A DNA stretch of 42,439 nt from an uncultured Eubacteriales bacterium (lineage in GTDB: Bacteria > Bacillota > Clostridia > Oscillospirales > Oscillospiraceae): the NCBI GenBank assembly GCA_900546415.1, contig URCY01000010.1, forward strand, positions 1 through 42,439, given 5' to 3'. The position numbers and the translations under genes are program-made. This document shows positions 30,754 through 40,146 of the stretch, piece by piece. How positions within the stretch are numbered: the first letter of the stretch is position 1; every line of letters begins with the position of its first letter. Under the pieces are notes generated by a model, which did no database searches, had not been told where the DNA came from, and worked only from the letters and a program-made list of their open reading frames with translations.

Positions 30754-32067
30754 TCAGAGACGGGAATTGATCTTGGCCTTGATGTCGCGGATGTTATCCT
30801 GCAAGCCGTTGGTCGCGTTCGGAAGCTCCTCCTCAATGCGGCGGATGGCATAGAGCACGGTCGTGTGGTTCTTGCCGAATTCCTTGGCAATGTCGGGCAG
30901 GGAGAGGTTTGTCATTTTGCGGATGAGGTACATGGCAATCTGCCGCGCCTCGCTCGTGCCCTTGCTCTTCTGCGTGCCGCGCAGGGTCGTCTCGTCGAGG
31001 CGATAGAAGTTGCAGACCTCGCTGATGATCAGCTCGGGCGTCGGAACGGTCTGCGCCTTGCCCTTATACATGTCCTTGATCGCGCGCGAGACGTTGGCAA
31101 TGTCCGTGGGCATATTGTTCAGGTCGTGATAGGCCTTGATCTTCTTGACCGTGCCCTCAATCTGGCGGACGTTGTTCGTGATGTTTTCGGCGATATAATC
31201 GCAGACGTCGTCGGGAAGCTCCAGCCCGAGGGAGAGCGCCTTGTTTTTTGTGATGGCCCAGCGCGTCTCATAATCGGGCGGCTGCACGTCGACAATCAGG
31301 CCCCACTCGAAGCGCGTGCGCAGACGGTCCTCCAGACGGAGCATATCGCTCGGCACGCGGTCGCTCGTCAGAACGATCTGCCGATGGTTTTCATAAAGGG
31401 TATTGAAGGTATGGAAGAATTCCTCCTGCGTCGCGTCCTTACCGGCGATAAATTGAATATCGTCGATCAAAAAGAGATCGGCATTGCGATATTTATCGCG
31501 GAATTCAAAGTTTTTGCCGCTTCGGACGGCCTCAATGAATTCGTTCGTGAATTGGTCGCCCTTGATATAAACGATGTTATAATCGGGGTGCTTCTGCTGG
31601 ATGCGGTTGGCGATGGCATAGAGCAGATGCGTCTTGCCGAGACCGGACTGGCCATAGATAAACAGCGGGTTATACGCTGCCGTGCGTTCCTCCGCGACGG
31701 CCTCCGCCGCCGAAAACGCGTGCTTGTTCGATGAGCCGACGACGAAGGTGTCAAAGGTGTACTGCGAGTTGAACTCCACGAAGGCGCGGCGCTTGCTGCC
31801 GAGGGAATACTGCGGGAACTCGTCCTCGTCGAGCACGACCAGCTCGATCTCGGTTTGGAACAGCTCGCGCATGGCGTCCTTGATGAGATTTGTGTAGCGA
31901 TTTAAAATGACATCTTTACGGAACGGGGAGGGCGAATAGAGCACAAGCTTCTCCTCGTTCAGCTCTGCGACCTCGGCGTCGTCAAAAAACGACGCGACCG
32001 CGACTGCCGGTGAGTGCTGCTCCAGATATGCTAATACGCGTGACCAGACATAAGCGTTGGAATACAT
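30754..32067 (-). CDS. dnaA: Chromosomal replication initiator DnaA
   Basis: A 437-residue initiator. Domain I is at about 1-80; domain II is short. Domain III (AAA+) has YNPLFIYGQSGLGKTHLL (Walker A, about 130), DLFLIDDIQFIAGK (Walker B) and sensor regions with LTSDRVPSDM. Domain IV is the helix-turn-helix with KGTSEARQIAMYLIRKMT and FGKNHTTVLYA; many DnaA proteins have FGGRDHTTV, so this loop is one residue shorter. It binds DnaA boxes and melts the origin. The ATG follows AAAAGGAGT. It is first in the dnaA-dnaN-yaaA-recF-remB-gyrB-gyrA order. Confidence 0.98.
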   Translation of the reverse strand: MYSNAYVWSRVLAYLEQHSPAVAVASFFDDAEVAELNEEKLVLYSPSPFRKDVILNRYTNLIKDAMRELFQTEIELVVLDEDEFPQYSLGSKRRAFVEFNSQYTFDTFVVGSSNKHAFSAAEAVAEERTAAYNPLFIYGQSGLGKTHLLYAIANRIQQKHPDYNIVYIKGDQFTNEFIEAVRSGKNFEFRDKYRNADLFLIDDIQFIAGKDATQEEFFHTFNTLYENHRQIVLTSDRVPSDMLRLEDRLRTRFEWGLIVDVQPPDYETRWAITKNKALSLGLELPDDVCDYIAENITNNVRQIEGTVKKIKAYHDLNNMPTDIANVSRAIKDMYKGKAQTVPTPELIISEVCNFYRLDETTLRGTQKSKGTSEARQIAMYLIRKMTNLSLPDIAKEFGKNHTTVLYAIRRIEEELPNATNGLQDNIRDIKAKINSRL

Positions 32068-32145
32068 GACCGACTCCTTTTCCTCTTGAAAGGCTCGCCG
32101 AATTCGTTTTTCCGAAAAAAGGGCAAGCTCTGGTTATTCTATAAA

Positions 32146-32174
32146 ATTATACTATAATTTTGAGAAAAATGCAA
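32146..32174 (-). promoter_or_regulatory. dnaA promoter
   Basis: Minus strand: TTGCAT (32169-32174), a 17-bp spacer, TATAAT (32146-32151). It leaves a leader of about 70 nt before the dnaA start, in AT-rich DNA shared with the divergent MFS gene. Confidence 0.75.
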
Positions 32175-32214
32175 GCGAATACATTATTAAAATATGATTC
32201 TGCATAAAAAGCAA

Positions 32215-32243
32215 TTGACTTTTTCGACGTATTTCGGTATACT
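32215..32243 (+). promoter_or_regulatory. Promoter of the MFS transporter gene
   Basis: TTGACT (32215-32220), a 17-bp spacer, TATACT (32238-32243), a near-consensus sigma-A promoter 40 bp before the ATG at 32283. Confidence 0.8.
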
Positions 32244-32282
32244 ATTTGTCCAACTCAAACCCAAAAATCGGAGGCGGAGCGT

Positions 32283-33470
32283 ATGAAAAACCGCGGGGCA
32301 ACGCTGCCCTATTCCGTGCTTCAGGCGCTGATCTGGGGCGAATACGGATTTTTGATGAGTTATTCCAACCCGTGGCTGACCGAGCGCGTCGGCCTGACGG
32401 ATTCCGTCGCGGGCGTTGTTCTGGCGATCGCAACGGCCGTGGCCTTCCTCTTGCAGCCGCTCATCACGGCCGTGGCGGACCGCACGCGGGTCGATCTGCG
32501 CCGCGTGCTGCTCGTTTTCGGCGTATGCAACGCGGGCTTTGCGGTGCTTGCGCCGCTTCTGAGCGGCTATGGCTCGGTCGTGGCCTTCACGGCTGCCTGC
32601 GTCAGCCTGCAGGTCTTCCCGTCCTTTTCCAACGCGCTCGGGATGCAGTGCATACGCGGCGGCACGCCGATCAATTTCGGTCTGGCGCGCGGCATCGGCT
32701 CGATTTTTTTCGGAATCTGCTGCCGCGTTGAGCCGCTGCTGACGTCGGCTTTCGGCATGGACGCCGTGCCGATCTCGTCGGCCGTGTTGGCGGCGCTTTT
32801 CTGTGCGGCCATTCTGCGCTTCCCGAAGGGCACGCACCTTGAAGCGGAGCAGGCCGGGCGGCCGGACGGCGCCGGGGCGTTTTTCCGGTTGCACCGGAGC
32901 TTCGCCGTCCTGCTCGTGGGCGTGATCCTGCTCTATATCGGCCATAACGCGCTGAGCAACTGCATGTTCCGCATCGCGCAGTTCAAGCTCCCTGACGCGT
33001 CCGCCGACGAGGCCTCGGCCGTGCAGGGCACGGCGCTGATGATCGCCGCACTCTGCGAGCTGCCGGTGATGTTCCTCTTCACGAGGCTCGTGCGGCGCGT
33101 CCGCTGCGACGTCTGGCTCGTCGTTTCGGCGCTGTTTATGACGCTGCGGCTGATTTTCACCCTCGTGCTCCCGGGCGCGTGGGGGCTGTATCTCGGCCAG
33201 CTCACGCAGAGCATGGGCTTCGCCCTCTTCGCCGTCAGCACGGTCTATTATGTCGGCTCGGTCATTGAGCAGCGCAACGTCGTCAAGGGGCAGACCTACC
33301 TCGGCGCGGCCAACACGATGGGCAACCTCCTGGCCTACCTGATCGGCGGCATCCTGATCGACGGGATCGGCACGGGCGGGATGCTCCTGACCTGCGGAAT
33401 CGTCTCGGCGCTCGGCGTGCTCCTGCTGATCCTGAGCAAGGAGCGCGTGCAGCAGACCGTGGGAGCGTAG
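32283..33470 (+). CDS. MFS transporter (MFS_1-like)
   Basis: A 395-residue membrane protein with about 12 predicted helices in two halves. The loop between helices 2 and 3 has ITAVADRTRVDLRRVLL, a variant of the MFS signature DRxGRR, and a hydrophilic central loop lies at about 182-208. The start MKNRGATLPYSVLQALIWGEYGF and spacing suggest the LacY/PPP (MFS_1-like) group, but the substrate cannot be read from the sequence. The ATG follows GGAGG. It is divergent from dnaA and ends at a long convergent hairpin. A dnaA-adjacent transporter is not part of the conserved origin cluster. Confidence 0.85.
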   Translation: MKNRGATLPYSVLQALIWGEYGFLMSYSNPWLTERVGLTDSVAGVVLAIATAVAFLLQPLITAVADRTRVDLRRVLLVFGVCNAGFAVLAPLLSGYGSVVAFTAACVSLQVFPSFSNALGMQCIRGGTPINFGLARGIGSIFFGICCRVEPLLTSAFGMDAVPISSAVLAALFCAAILRFPKGTHLEAEQAGRPDGAGAFFRLHRSFAVLLVGVILLYIGHNALSNCMFRIAQFKLPDASADEASAVQGTALMIAALCELPVMFLFTRLVRRVRCDVWLVVSALFMTLRLIFTLVLPGAWGLYLGQLTQSMGFALFAVSTVYYVGSVIEQRNVVKGQTYLGAANTMGNLLAYLIGGILIDGIGTGGMLLTCGIVSALGVLLLILSKERVQQTVGA

Positions 33471-33473
33471 CGA

Positions 33474-33490
33474 AGCCGTCGTATACGGCT
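33474..33490. repeat. Small hairpin after the MFS gene
   Basis: AGCCGT-CGTAT-ACGGCT lies just after the MFS stop, preceded by GCGTAGCGA. The same GCGTAGCGAA string precedes the hairpin array at 16.75 kb. Confidence 0.5.
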
Positions 33491-33501
33491 TTGCAGGGAA
33501 A

Positions 33502-33548
33502 TGAAAAGAAGTGAAGTGCGGCCGACGGCCGCACTTCACTTCTTTTCA
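33502..33548. terminator. Long perfect inverted repeat between convergent genes
   Basis: TGAAAAGAAGTGAAGTGCGGCC / GGCCGCACTTCACTTCTTTTCA is a perfect 22-bp stem with a 3-nt loop, between the MFS gene and the convergent YfbR-like gene. With T-rich ends on both strands it can work as a bidirectional terminator. It is longer and more perfect than the other terminators in the window. The next 20 bp (TGCGCAGCC...) also match the edge of the hairpin array at 16.84 kb. Confidence 0.8.
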
Positions 33549-33570
33549 CCTGCGCAGCCTCCGCTGCGCT

Positions 33571-34155
33571 TCACACGTCCAGCTGGTCGAGATTTTTGCC
33601 GAAGGCGGTCAGGCAGTGCTCCATGAACCAGTCCAGCTCGGGCAGGTGCATGTCGACGAGCGCCTGCCGCGTCTGCTCGGCGGCGGAGGCGAATTCCTGA
33701 TTGCCCGCGCGCAGCTCCTCCATGCACTTGATGTGCGCCGAGAGCTTGTCGGCGGCCTTGACGATCGCGTGCACCGTCTCGTCGGATTCATAGATCAGCG
33801 GTGCGAAGCTGTCCTTCAGCTCCGGCGGAAGCAGCGCAAGCAGCTTTGTTCCGCTGACGTGCTCCACCTGCTTATAGGCGGTCTTGATCCCAGGATTATA
33901 ATACTTGATCGGCGTCGGCAGATCGCCCGTCAGGATCTCGGACGCGTCATGATAGAGCGCGGCCGTGGCGCAGCGCTCCGGCTCGGCGTCAAGCCCCAGA
34001 ATGTCCCGCCGGATGAGCGCCAGCCCGTGCGCCAGCACGGCGACCTGATGGCTGTGCTCCTGAATATTCTCGGAGAACGAGTTGCGCATCAGCCCCCAGC
34101 GCGTGATATAGCGCATTCTCGAGAGCAGCGCGAAAAACTGATATTCTTGGCTCAT
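33571..34155 (-). CDS. YfbR-like HD-domain 5'-deoxynucleotidase
   Basis: A 194-residue HD-domain phosphohydrolase. RW at 19-20, His34, His69-Asp70 (ALYHDASE) and the later metal-site Asp in the KAADKLSAHIKC block line up with E. coli YfbR (Arg18, Trp19, His33, His68, Asp69). YfbR dephosphorylates deoxyribonucleoside 5'-monophosphates, helping to balance dNTP pools. The longer frame to 34362 is rejected: MSQEYQFF at 34155 follows GGGGAGG, and the upstream part is shadow sequence of the DUF2207 gene. Its ATG overlaps the DUF2207 stop by 4 bp (ATGA), so the two are coupled. Confidence 0.9.
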   Translation of the reverse strand: MSQEYQFFALLSRMRYITRWGLMRNSFSENIQEHSHQVAVLAHGLALIRRDILGLDAEPERCATAALYHDASEILTGDLPTPIKYYNPGIKTAYKQVEHVSGTKLLALLPPELKDSFAPLIYESDETVHAIVKAADKLSAHIKCMEELRAGNQEFASAAEQTRQALVDMHLPELDWFMEHCLTAFGKNLDQLDV

Positions 34156-35990
34156 GATTCCTCCCCGGCCGTGGTTTTCGGCCGATCCAGACGGCGGCGC
34201 GGCGCGGCGGCGCGCTTCTGATGCGTGGGTGCGCGATGCGCTACGCGGCGGCGGACGGGAATGGCCTTCTCGGTGCGCCGATGCGGGAAGAAGCGCCGCA
34301 CGGACTCCAGCGACAGGCCGAACGGCTCGTCGCGCAGCGTCGAGACCAGCTCGCCGTAGCACTTATAGAACGCCTGCGCGGTTTTGGGAACGGGCTTGGC
34401 GTCAATCAGCCACGGACAGTCCTCAAGCTTCTCACCGGAGCAGCGCTTGACGAATTCGCGGCCGACGCCCAGCATCTCGGCGAAGGGCAGCGTGCGGTAA
34501 AAATACAGCTCGTCCTGCGCATTGAGGCGCTGAAGCGTCTCGGCGTCGAGCTTGCGCAGATAGCGCCGCAGACCGAGCAGCTTGCGCACGGTCTCGATCC
34601 CGGCGGGCGTGCGGCGTCCGCCGAAGAGGGTCACGGCGGCGCAGAAGCCCTGCATCAGCAGCGCCAGCACGGCGATCATCAGATTCTCTGCCTTGATGCC
34701 GACGTTGACGAGCACAACGGCTGAGATCATGCCGAGCACGATGCGCGTGATATAGCGGCGGCGGCAGAACGAGCGCAGCGCGTTTTGAATCAGATAACAT
34801 TGCACCGCATTGAGGATCGACAGCAGCGGCAGCAGGAACCAGCGGATTCCGGCCGTGGGCAGGATCGTGTCATAGAGCAGAATGCCGCTCATCAGACCGG
34901 TCAGCGCGCCGATCAGGCTCAGAACATAAGGGCTGCCGCCGTTGTGGAAGAACAGACGCTGCGACCACGCCGTCCGGAGCGCGTGCGCCGCAGTGGCCGT
35001 GCCGCGGCGCTCGCGAAGCTGCTGCGCCCCGCAGACCGGCCCGTAGCGGAAAACGGCGTAAAACAGCTTCCGCTCGGCGGGCTTGCGCTCGTTGCCCATG
35101 TCCATCTGTTTTTTGATGTAAATTTTCCCGTTGCGGTTGCGCCGCAGGGACAGATAGCCCAGATTCGCCCAGTGGATGAGCGTCGCGGCGATGTCCGGCT
35201 CCTCGCCGAACAGCTGGCAGGACAGCTCGCCGGCCGTCGCCTCCGTCGGCGGGCTCTGCTGCTCGACGGGCAGATAGAGCATCCGTCCGCGCAGACGCAG
35301 GAACCAATAGATCAGTCCGGCCGCAACCGTGAGCCAGAACAGAATTTTGGTGACGGAGACCGTCGAGCCCTTCTGATTCAGCAGCTGGAAGGTCCCGGCC
35401 TCAAAGGGCACGACCAGCCGGATGGCCTGATGGTCGCGGTAATACTCCGTCGACGAGGCGTTCAGATCGCCGCCGTTGAGCGTAACGTTCAGATAGTTGT
35501 CGAGGGTGTTTTCGTAATACGTGCCGCTCCATTTGAGCTGGCCGCCCGGCTCATAGGGCATCGAGACGTGCACGGAATAGTGCGAGACCGGATATTCCCA
35601 GCCGCGCTCGGGCAGGTTGAGCGTCAGCTCCTGCCGGCCGTCCTCGGTGTTCACGACGGCGGCGTTCAGGCGATAGGTGCAGGTGAAGCTCTGCGCCCCG
35701 GTGAACCCGGCGTCGCTCGTGAAGCGGACGCATTTGACGCCGTCGAGCGTCTCGGTCGTATATTCGCTGCCGCCGGAGGCCGTGATCGAGGCGGCGTCGG
35801 CCGCCAGCGGGAAGACGATCTCCTTGTGCTTGGAGGTCAGCGAGAGCGCGGCGTTCACCGTCACGTCGCAGCGGCCGTGACGGTCGACCGTCACGTCGAT
35901 ATTCAACTCGGAGACCTCGTCGGCCTCCTCGGCGAAGCAGACGCCCGTCAGCAGCAGCACACACAGCAGCACCAGCAAAGCCCGTTTCAC
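34152..35990 (-). CDS. DUF2207 membrane protein
   Basis: A 612-residue protein. A signal peptide (1-20, ending VCFA) precedes an extracytoplasmic beta-rich domain (about 25-200) with LNIDVTVDRHGRCDVTVNAAL, the opening of DUF2207. A membrane helix follows at about 215-230, then a cytoplasmic segment with PDIAATLIHWANLGYLSLRR (a winged-helix-like element common in DUF2207), a cluster of helices at about 355-455 and a basic tail (RRRVAHRAPTHQKRAAAPRRR). Function is unknown. It has a strong promoter and is coupled to the YfbR-like gene. Confidence 0.85.
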   Translation of the reverse strand: MKRALLVLLCVLLLTGVCFAEEADEVSELNIDVTVDRHGRCDVTVNAALSLTSKHKEIVFPLAADAASITASGGSEYTTETLDGVKCVRFTSDAGFTGAQSFTCTYRLNAAVVNTEDGRQELTLNLPERGWEYPVSHYSVHVSMPYEPGGQLKWSGTYYENTLDNYLNVTLNGGDLNASSTEYYRDHQAIRLVVPFEAGTFQLLNQKGSTVSVTKILFWLTVAAGLIYWFLRLRGRMLYLPVEQQSPPTEATAGELSCQLFGEEPDIAATLIHWANLGYLSLRRNRNGKIYIKKQMDMGNERKPAERKLFYAVFRYGPVCGAQQLRERRGTATAAHALRTAWSQRLFFHNGGSPYVLSLIGALTGLMSGILLYDTILPTAGIRWFLLPLLSILNAVQCYLIQNALRSFCRRRYITRIVLGMISAVVLVNVGIKAENLMIAVLALLMQGFCAAVTLFGGRRTPAGIETVRKLLGLRRYLRKLDAETLQRLNAQDELYFYRTLPFAEMLGVGREFVKRCSGEKLEDCPWLIDAKPVPKTAQAFYKCYGELVSTLRDEPFGLSLESVRRFFPHRRTEKAIPVRRRVAHRAPTHQKRAAAPRRRLDRPKTTAGEES

Positions 35991-36067
35991 AGCCGCACCT
36001 CCCTTTCAGAATCGGCGATCGAACCCGATCCAAACGCCCGAATGGGCACAATTTGCATATTTTAATT

Positions 36068-36096
36068 ATTATAGCATATTGTGTCGAAAGTTGCAA
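36068..36096 (-). promoter_or_regulatory. Promoter of the DUF2207-yfbR operon
   Basis: Minus strand: TTGCAA (36091-36096), a 17-bp spacer, TATAAT (36068-36073), about 75 bp before the start at 35990. Confidence 0.8.
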
Positions 36097-36137
36097 CAGA
36101 AAGTCGACCGGCCGCTCCGCTCCGCAGCTGCCAAAAA

Positions 36138-36170
36138 AAGCCGCGCGCCTCAAATCAGGCGCACGGCTTT
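36138..36170 (-). terminator. Terminator of the chaperone operon
   Basis: AAAGCCG-C-GCGCCT / AGGCGC-A-CGGCTTT, 13 pairs with one mismatch. On the minus strand it is followed by seven T. It lies about 180 bp after the dnaJ stop, with the 57-bp repeat in between. Confidence 0.88.
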
Positions 36171-36190
36171 CAGCGTGTTCCATTATGGAA

Positions 36191-36247
36191 CCTCTGAATA
36201 AATCGGCAGCGGCGCTCAGCGGGTCTTTTGCCCCAACTTATCGGTTT
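36191..36247 (+). repeat. 57-bp repeat, copy 2
   Basis: CCTCTGAATAAATCGGCAGC...GCGCTCAGCGGGTCTTTTGCCCCAACTTATCGGTT. It matches 4349-4406 with a few substitutions, in the same orientation, 32 kb away. A GTTCCATTATGGAAC palindrome abuts its left end and is absent from copy 1. Confidence 0.78.
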
Positions 36248-36346
36248 GAAAATCTTGAAATACACAAAGTATTCCTGCGATTTCCAAACCTCAATTTGGA
36301 AACAAAATCCCTCGCTGACCGCTCTTGCAATTTAATCAGAGTTTCC

Positions 36347-37510
36347 TTATTTTTTGAAGAAATCGAAGAAGCGCTTCTTCTTCGGCTGGTTGCTCTCCTC
36401 GGCGGACTGGTCAAACTGCCGCAGCAGCTCCTTCTGCTCGCGCGTCAGGCGCGTCGGCGTCTCGACGACGACCGTCACGAACTGATCGCCGCGCTTCTTG
36501 GCGTCGTTGACATAGGGAACGCCCTTGCCGCGCAGACGGAAGGTCGTGCCGGTCTGCGTGCCCTCGGCGATGGAATAGCGCACCTTGCCGTCAATGGTCG
36601 GGACCTCGACCTCCGCGCCGAGCGCGGCCTGCGCAAAGGTGATCGGCATCTCGCAGTAGAGATCCTGTCCCTGACGCGTCAGGATCGGGTGCTTGCGCAC
36701 GCGCACCGTGACGAGCAGGTCGCCGCGCCCGCCGTTGTTGAAGCCGTCGCAGCCCTCGCCGCGCACGCGCAGGGTCTGGCCGTCGTCGATGCCCGCCGGG
36801 AAATGGACGCGCGTCTTGAACGCGCGGCGCACCTTGCCCTTGCCCTTGCAGCGCGTGCACGGATTCTTGATGACCTTGCCGCTGCCGTGGCAGTCGGGGC
36901 AGACGCTGTCGGACTGCATGACCATGCCCATGAAATTCTGCTGCGTGCGCACCGTGCCGGTGCCGTGGCAGCGCAGACAGGTCTCCGCAGAGCTGCCCGC
37001 AGCCGCGCCCGTGCCGTGGCACTGGTCGCAGTTTTCAATGCGCGAGGCGCCGACCTCCTTCTCCGTGCCGAAGACGGCCTCCTCAAAGGTCAGGTCGACG
37101 GAGGCGTTGATGTCCTCGCCGCGCACCGGGGCGTTCGGATTGCTGCGTCTCGCCGAGCGGCCGCCGCCACCGCCGAAGAAGCTGCCGAAGAGGTCGCCCA
37201 GATCGCCGAAATCTCCGAAGCCGCCGAAGCCGCCGCCGCCGAACGGACTGCCGCCGCCCGCGCCCGCGTTGAAGCTCGGGTCGACGCCGGCGAAGCCGAA
37301 CTGATCGTAGCGCTTGCGCTTCTCCGGGTCGGAGAGCACCTCGTTGGCCTCGTTGATCTCCTTGAATTTGTCCTCGGCGCCGGGGTCATGGTTGACGTCG
37401 GGGTGATATTGCGCGGCCAGCTTGCGGTAGGCGCGCTTGATGTCGGCGTCCGAGGCGTCCTTTGCGACGCCCAGCACCTCATAATAATCTCGTTTGTTTT
37501 CGTTAGCCAT
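36347..37510 (-). CDS. dnaJ: Chaperone protein DnaJ
   Basis: A 387-residue type I DnaJ. The J domain (7-72) has the HPD tripeptide (YHPDVN, about 37-39); a Gly/Phe-rich linker follows at about 80-118; four CXXCXGXG zinc motifs are at about 160-225 (CDQCHGTG, CLRCHGTG, CPDCHGSG, CTRCKGKG); then the C-terminal substrate-binding domains and a basic tail (KKKRFFDFFKK). It stimulates DnaK ATP hydrolysis and delivers clients. It is last in the chaperone operon, 176 bp after dnaK, with two hairpins in the spacer. Confidence 0.98.
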   Translation of the reverse strand: MANENKRDYYEVLGVAKDASDADIKRAYRKLAAQYHPDVNHDPGAEDKFKEINEANEVLSDPEKRKRYDQFGFAGVDPSFNAGAGGGSPFGGGGFGGFGDFGDLGDLFGSFFGGGGGRSARRSNPNAPVRGEDINASVDLTFEEAVFGTEKEVGASRIENCDQCHGTGAAAGSSAETCLRCHGTGTVRTQQNFMGMVMQSDSVCPDCHGSGKVIKNPCTRCKGKGKVRRAFKTRVHFPAGIDDGQTLRVRGEGCDGFNNGGRGDLLVTVRVRKHPILTRQGQDLYCEMPITFAQAALGAEVEVPTIDGKVRYSIAEGTQTGTTFRLRGKGVPYVNDAKKRGDQFVTVVVETPTRLTREQKELLRQFDQSAEESNQPKKKRFFDFFKK

Positions 37511-37570
37511 AAAAAGTCACCCTCTCAGTGGGGATATGTGTTGAAAAAATCAAATATTGTCCTTCGGACA

Positions 37571-37608
37571 GATGAAGCATGTTCGCATAAGCGGACAGGC
37601 TTCATCCG
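37571..37608 (-). repeat. Hairpin in the dnaJ leader
   Basis: GATGAAGC...TGTTCGC / GCGGACA...GCTTCATC forms a long imperfect stem (one mismatch, one G-U) with an ATAA loop, about 60 bp before the dnaJ start and downstream of the T-rich hairpin at 37637. It has no T-tract and could be a processing or stability element. Confidence 0.55.
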
Positions 37609-37636
37609 GCCGCAGGCGCGGTCGGATCGGACGGCC

Positions 37637-37667
37637 GAAAAAGGGCGCTTTTGGGGCGCCCTTTTTC
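37637..37667 (-). terminator. Terminator or attenuator between dnaK and dnaJ
   Basis: GAAAAAGGGCGC / GCGCCCTTTTTC, a perfect 12-bp stem with a 7-nt loop, flanked by further CGGATCG/CGATCCG pairing. On the minus strand the stem ends in TTTTT. It lies 20 bp after the dnaK stop, so it would reduce read-through into dnaJ and make DnaJ less abundant than DnaK. Confidence 0.78.
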
Positions 37668-37686
37668 GATCCGGTGTTCCGAAAAA

Positions 37687-39513
<1,827 letters not shown>

Positions 39514-39576
39514 GATGAAAATCCTCCTATATGAAATGAAATATTTACGGGTTTAAGGAATCGAACGATTCCGGTG

Positions 39577-40143
39577 TTAATTAGCGACCTTGACCATCGC
39601 GAAGCGGATGACCTTGTCGCCCAGCGTGAAGCCGGTCTGGAAAACCTCGGCAATGACGTTTTCCGCGAGCGATTCGTCCTCAACGTGCATCACGGCGTTG
39701 TGGCGCTCCGGATCAAACGGGTCGCCCTTCTCGCCGAAGGTCTCGACGCCAAGCCCGGTGAAGATCTTCTTCAGCTCGGTCATGGTCATCTCGACGCCCT
39801 TTTTGTATGCCTCGTCAGACGTTTCGCTCAGCAGCGCGCGCTGCAGATTGTCATAGACCGGCAGCAGCTTTTTCACCGTGTCCGAGACGGCGTCGCGGTA
39901 GATGCCGTCCTTTTCGCGCTGCGAGCGCTTGCGGAAGTTGTCATATTCCGCGGCAAGCCGCAGGAACTGATCGTGCTCCTTGGCAAGCTGCTCCTTGAGC
40001 TGCTCGGCTTCGGAAGGCTTTTTGGCCTTCTTTTCTTTCTTCTCGCTCTTGGCGGCCTCGGGCTGCTCGGCCTTCGGCGCCTCGGCGGATTTTTTTTCTG
40101 TTTCCTCGGCCGCTTGGGCCGTTGCCTGCTCTTTTTCAGACAA
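39577..40143 (-). CDS. grpE: Nucleotide-exchange factor GrpE
   Basis: A 188-residue protein. The acidic, Ala/Lys-rich N-terminus (1-60) leads into a long coiled-coil helix (QLKEQLAKEHDQFLRLAAEYDNFRKR) and the C-terminal beta domain with the GrpE signature GVETFGEKGDPFDPERHNAV and GFTLGDKVIRFAMVKV. It releases ADP from DnaK. It starts 3 bp after hrcA ends. Confidence 0.97.
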   Translation of the reverse strand: MSEKEQATAQAAEETEKKSAEAPKAEQPEAAKSEKKEKKAKKPSEAEQLKEQLAKEHDQFLRLAAEYDNFRKRSQREKDGIYRDAVSDTVKKLLPVYDNLQRALLSETSDEAYKKGVEMTMTELKKIFTGLGVETFGEKGDPFDPERHNAVMHVEDESLAENVIAEVFQTGFTLGDKVIRFAMVKVAN

Positions 40144-40146
40144 TGC

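Larger units (their letters stand above)
35991..36346. other. Spacer between dnaJ and the DUF2207 gene
   Basis: 356 bp without a gene. From left to right it holds the DUF2207 promoter, a terminator for the dnaJ transcript, a small GTTCCA-TTA-TGGAAC palindrome at 36177-36191 and copy 2 of the 57-bp repeat. The repeat separates dnaJ from its terminator. Confidence 0.75.

Noticed and set aside
34156..34362. N-terminal extension of the YfbR-like protein
   Set aside because: It is Arg/Ala/Ser-rich shadow sequence of the DUF2207 gene; the strong ribosome binding site and family alignment place the start at 34155.
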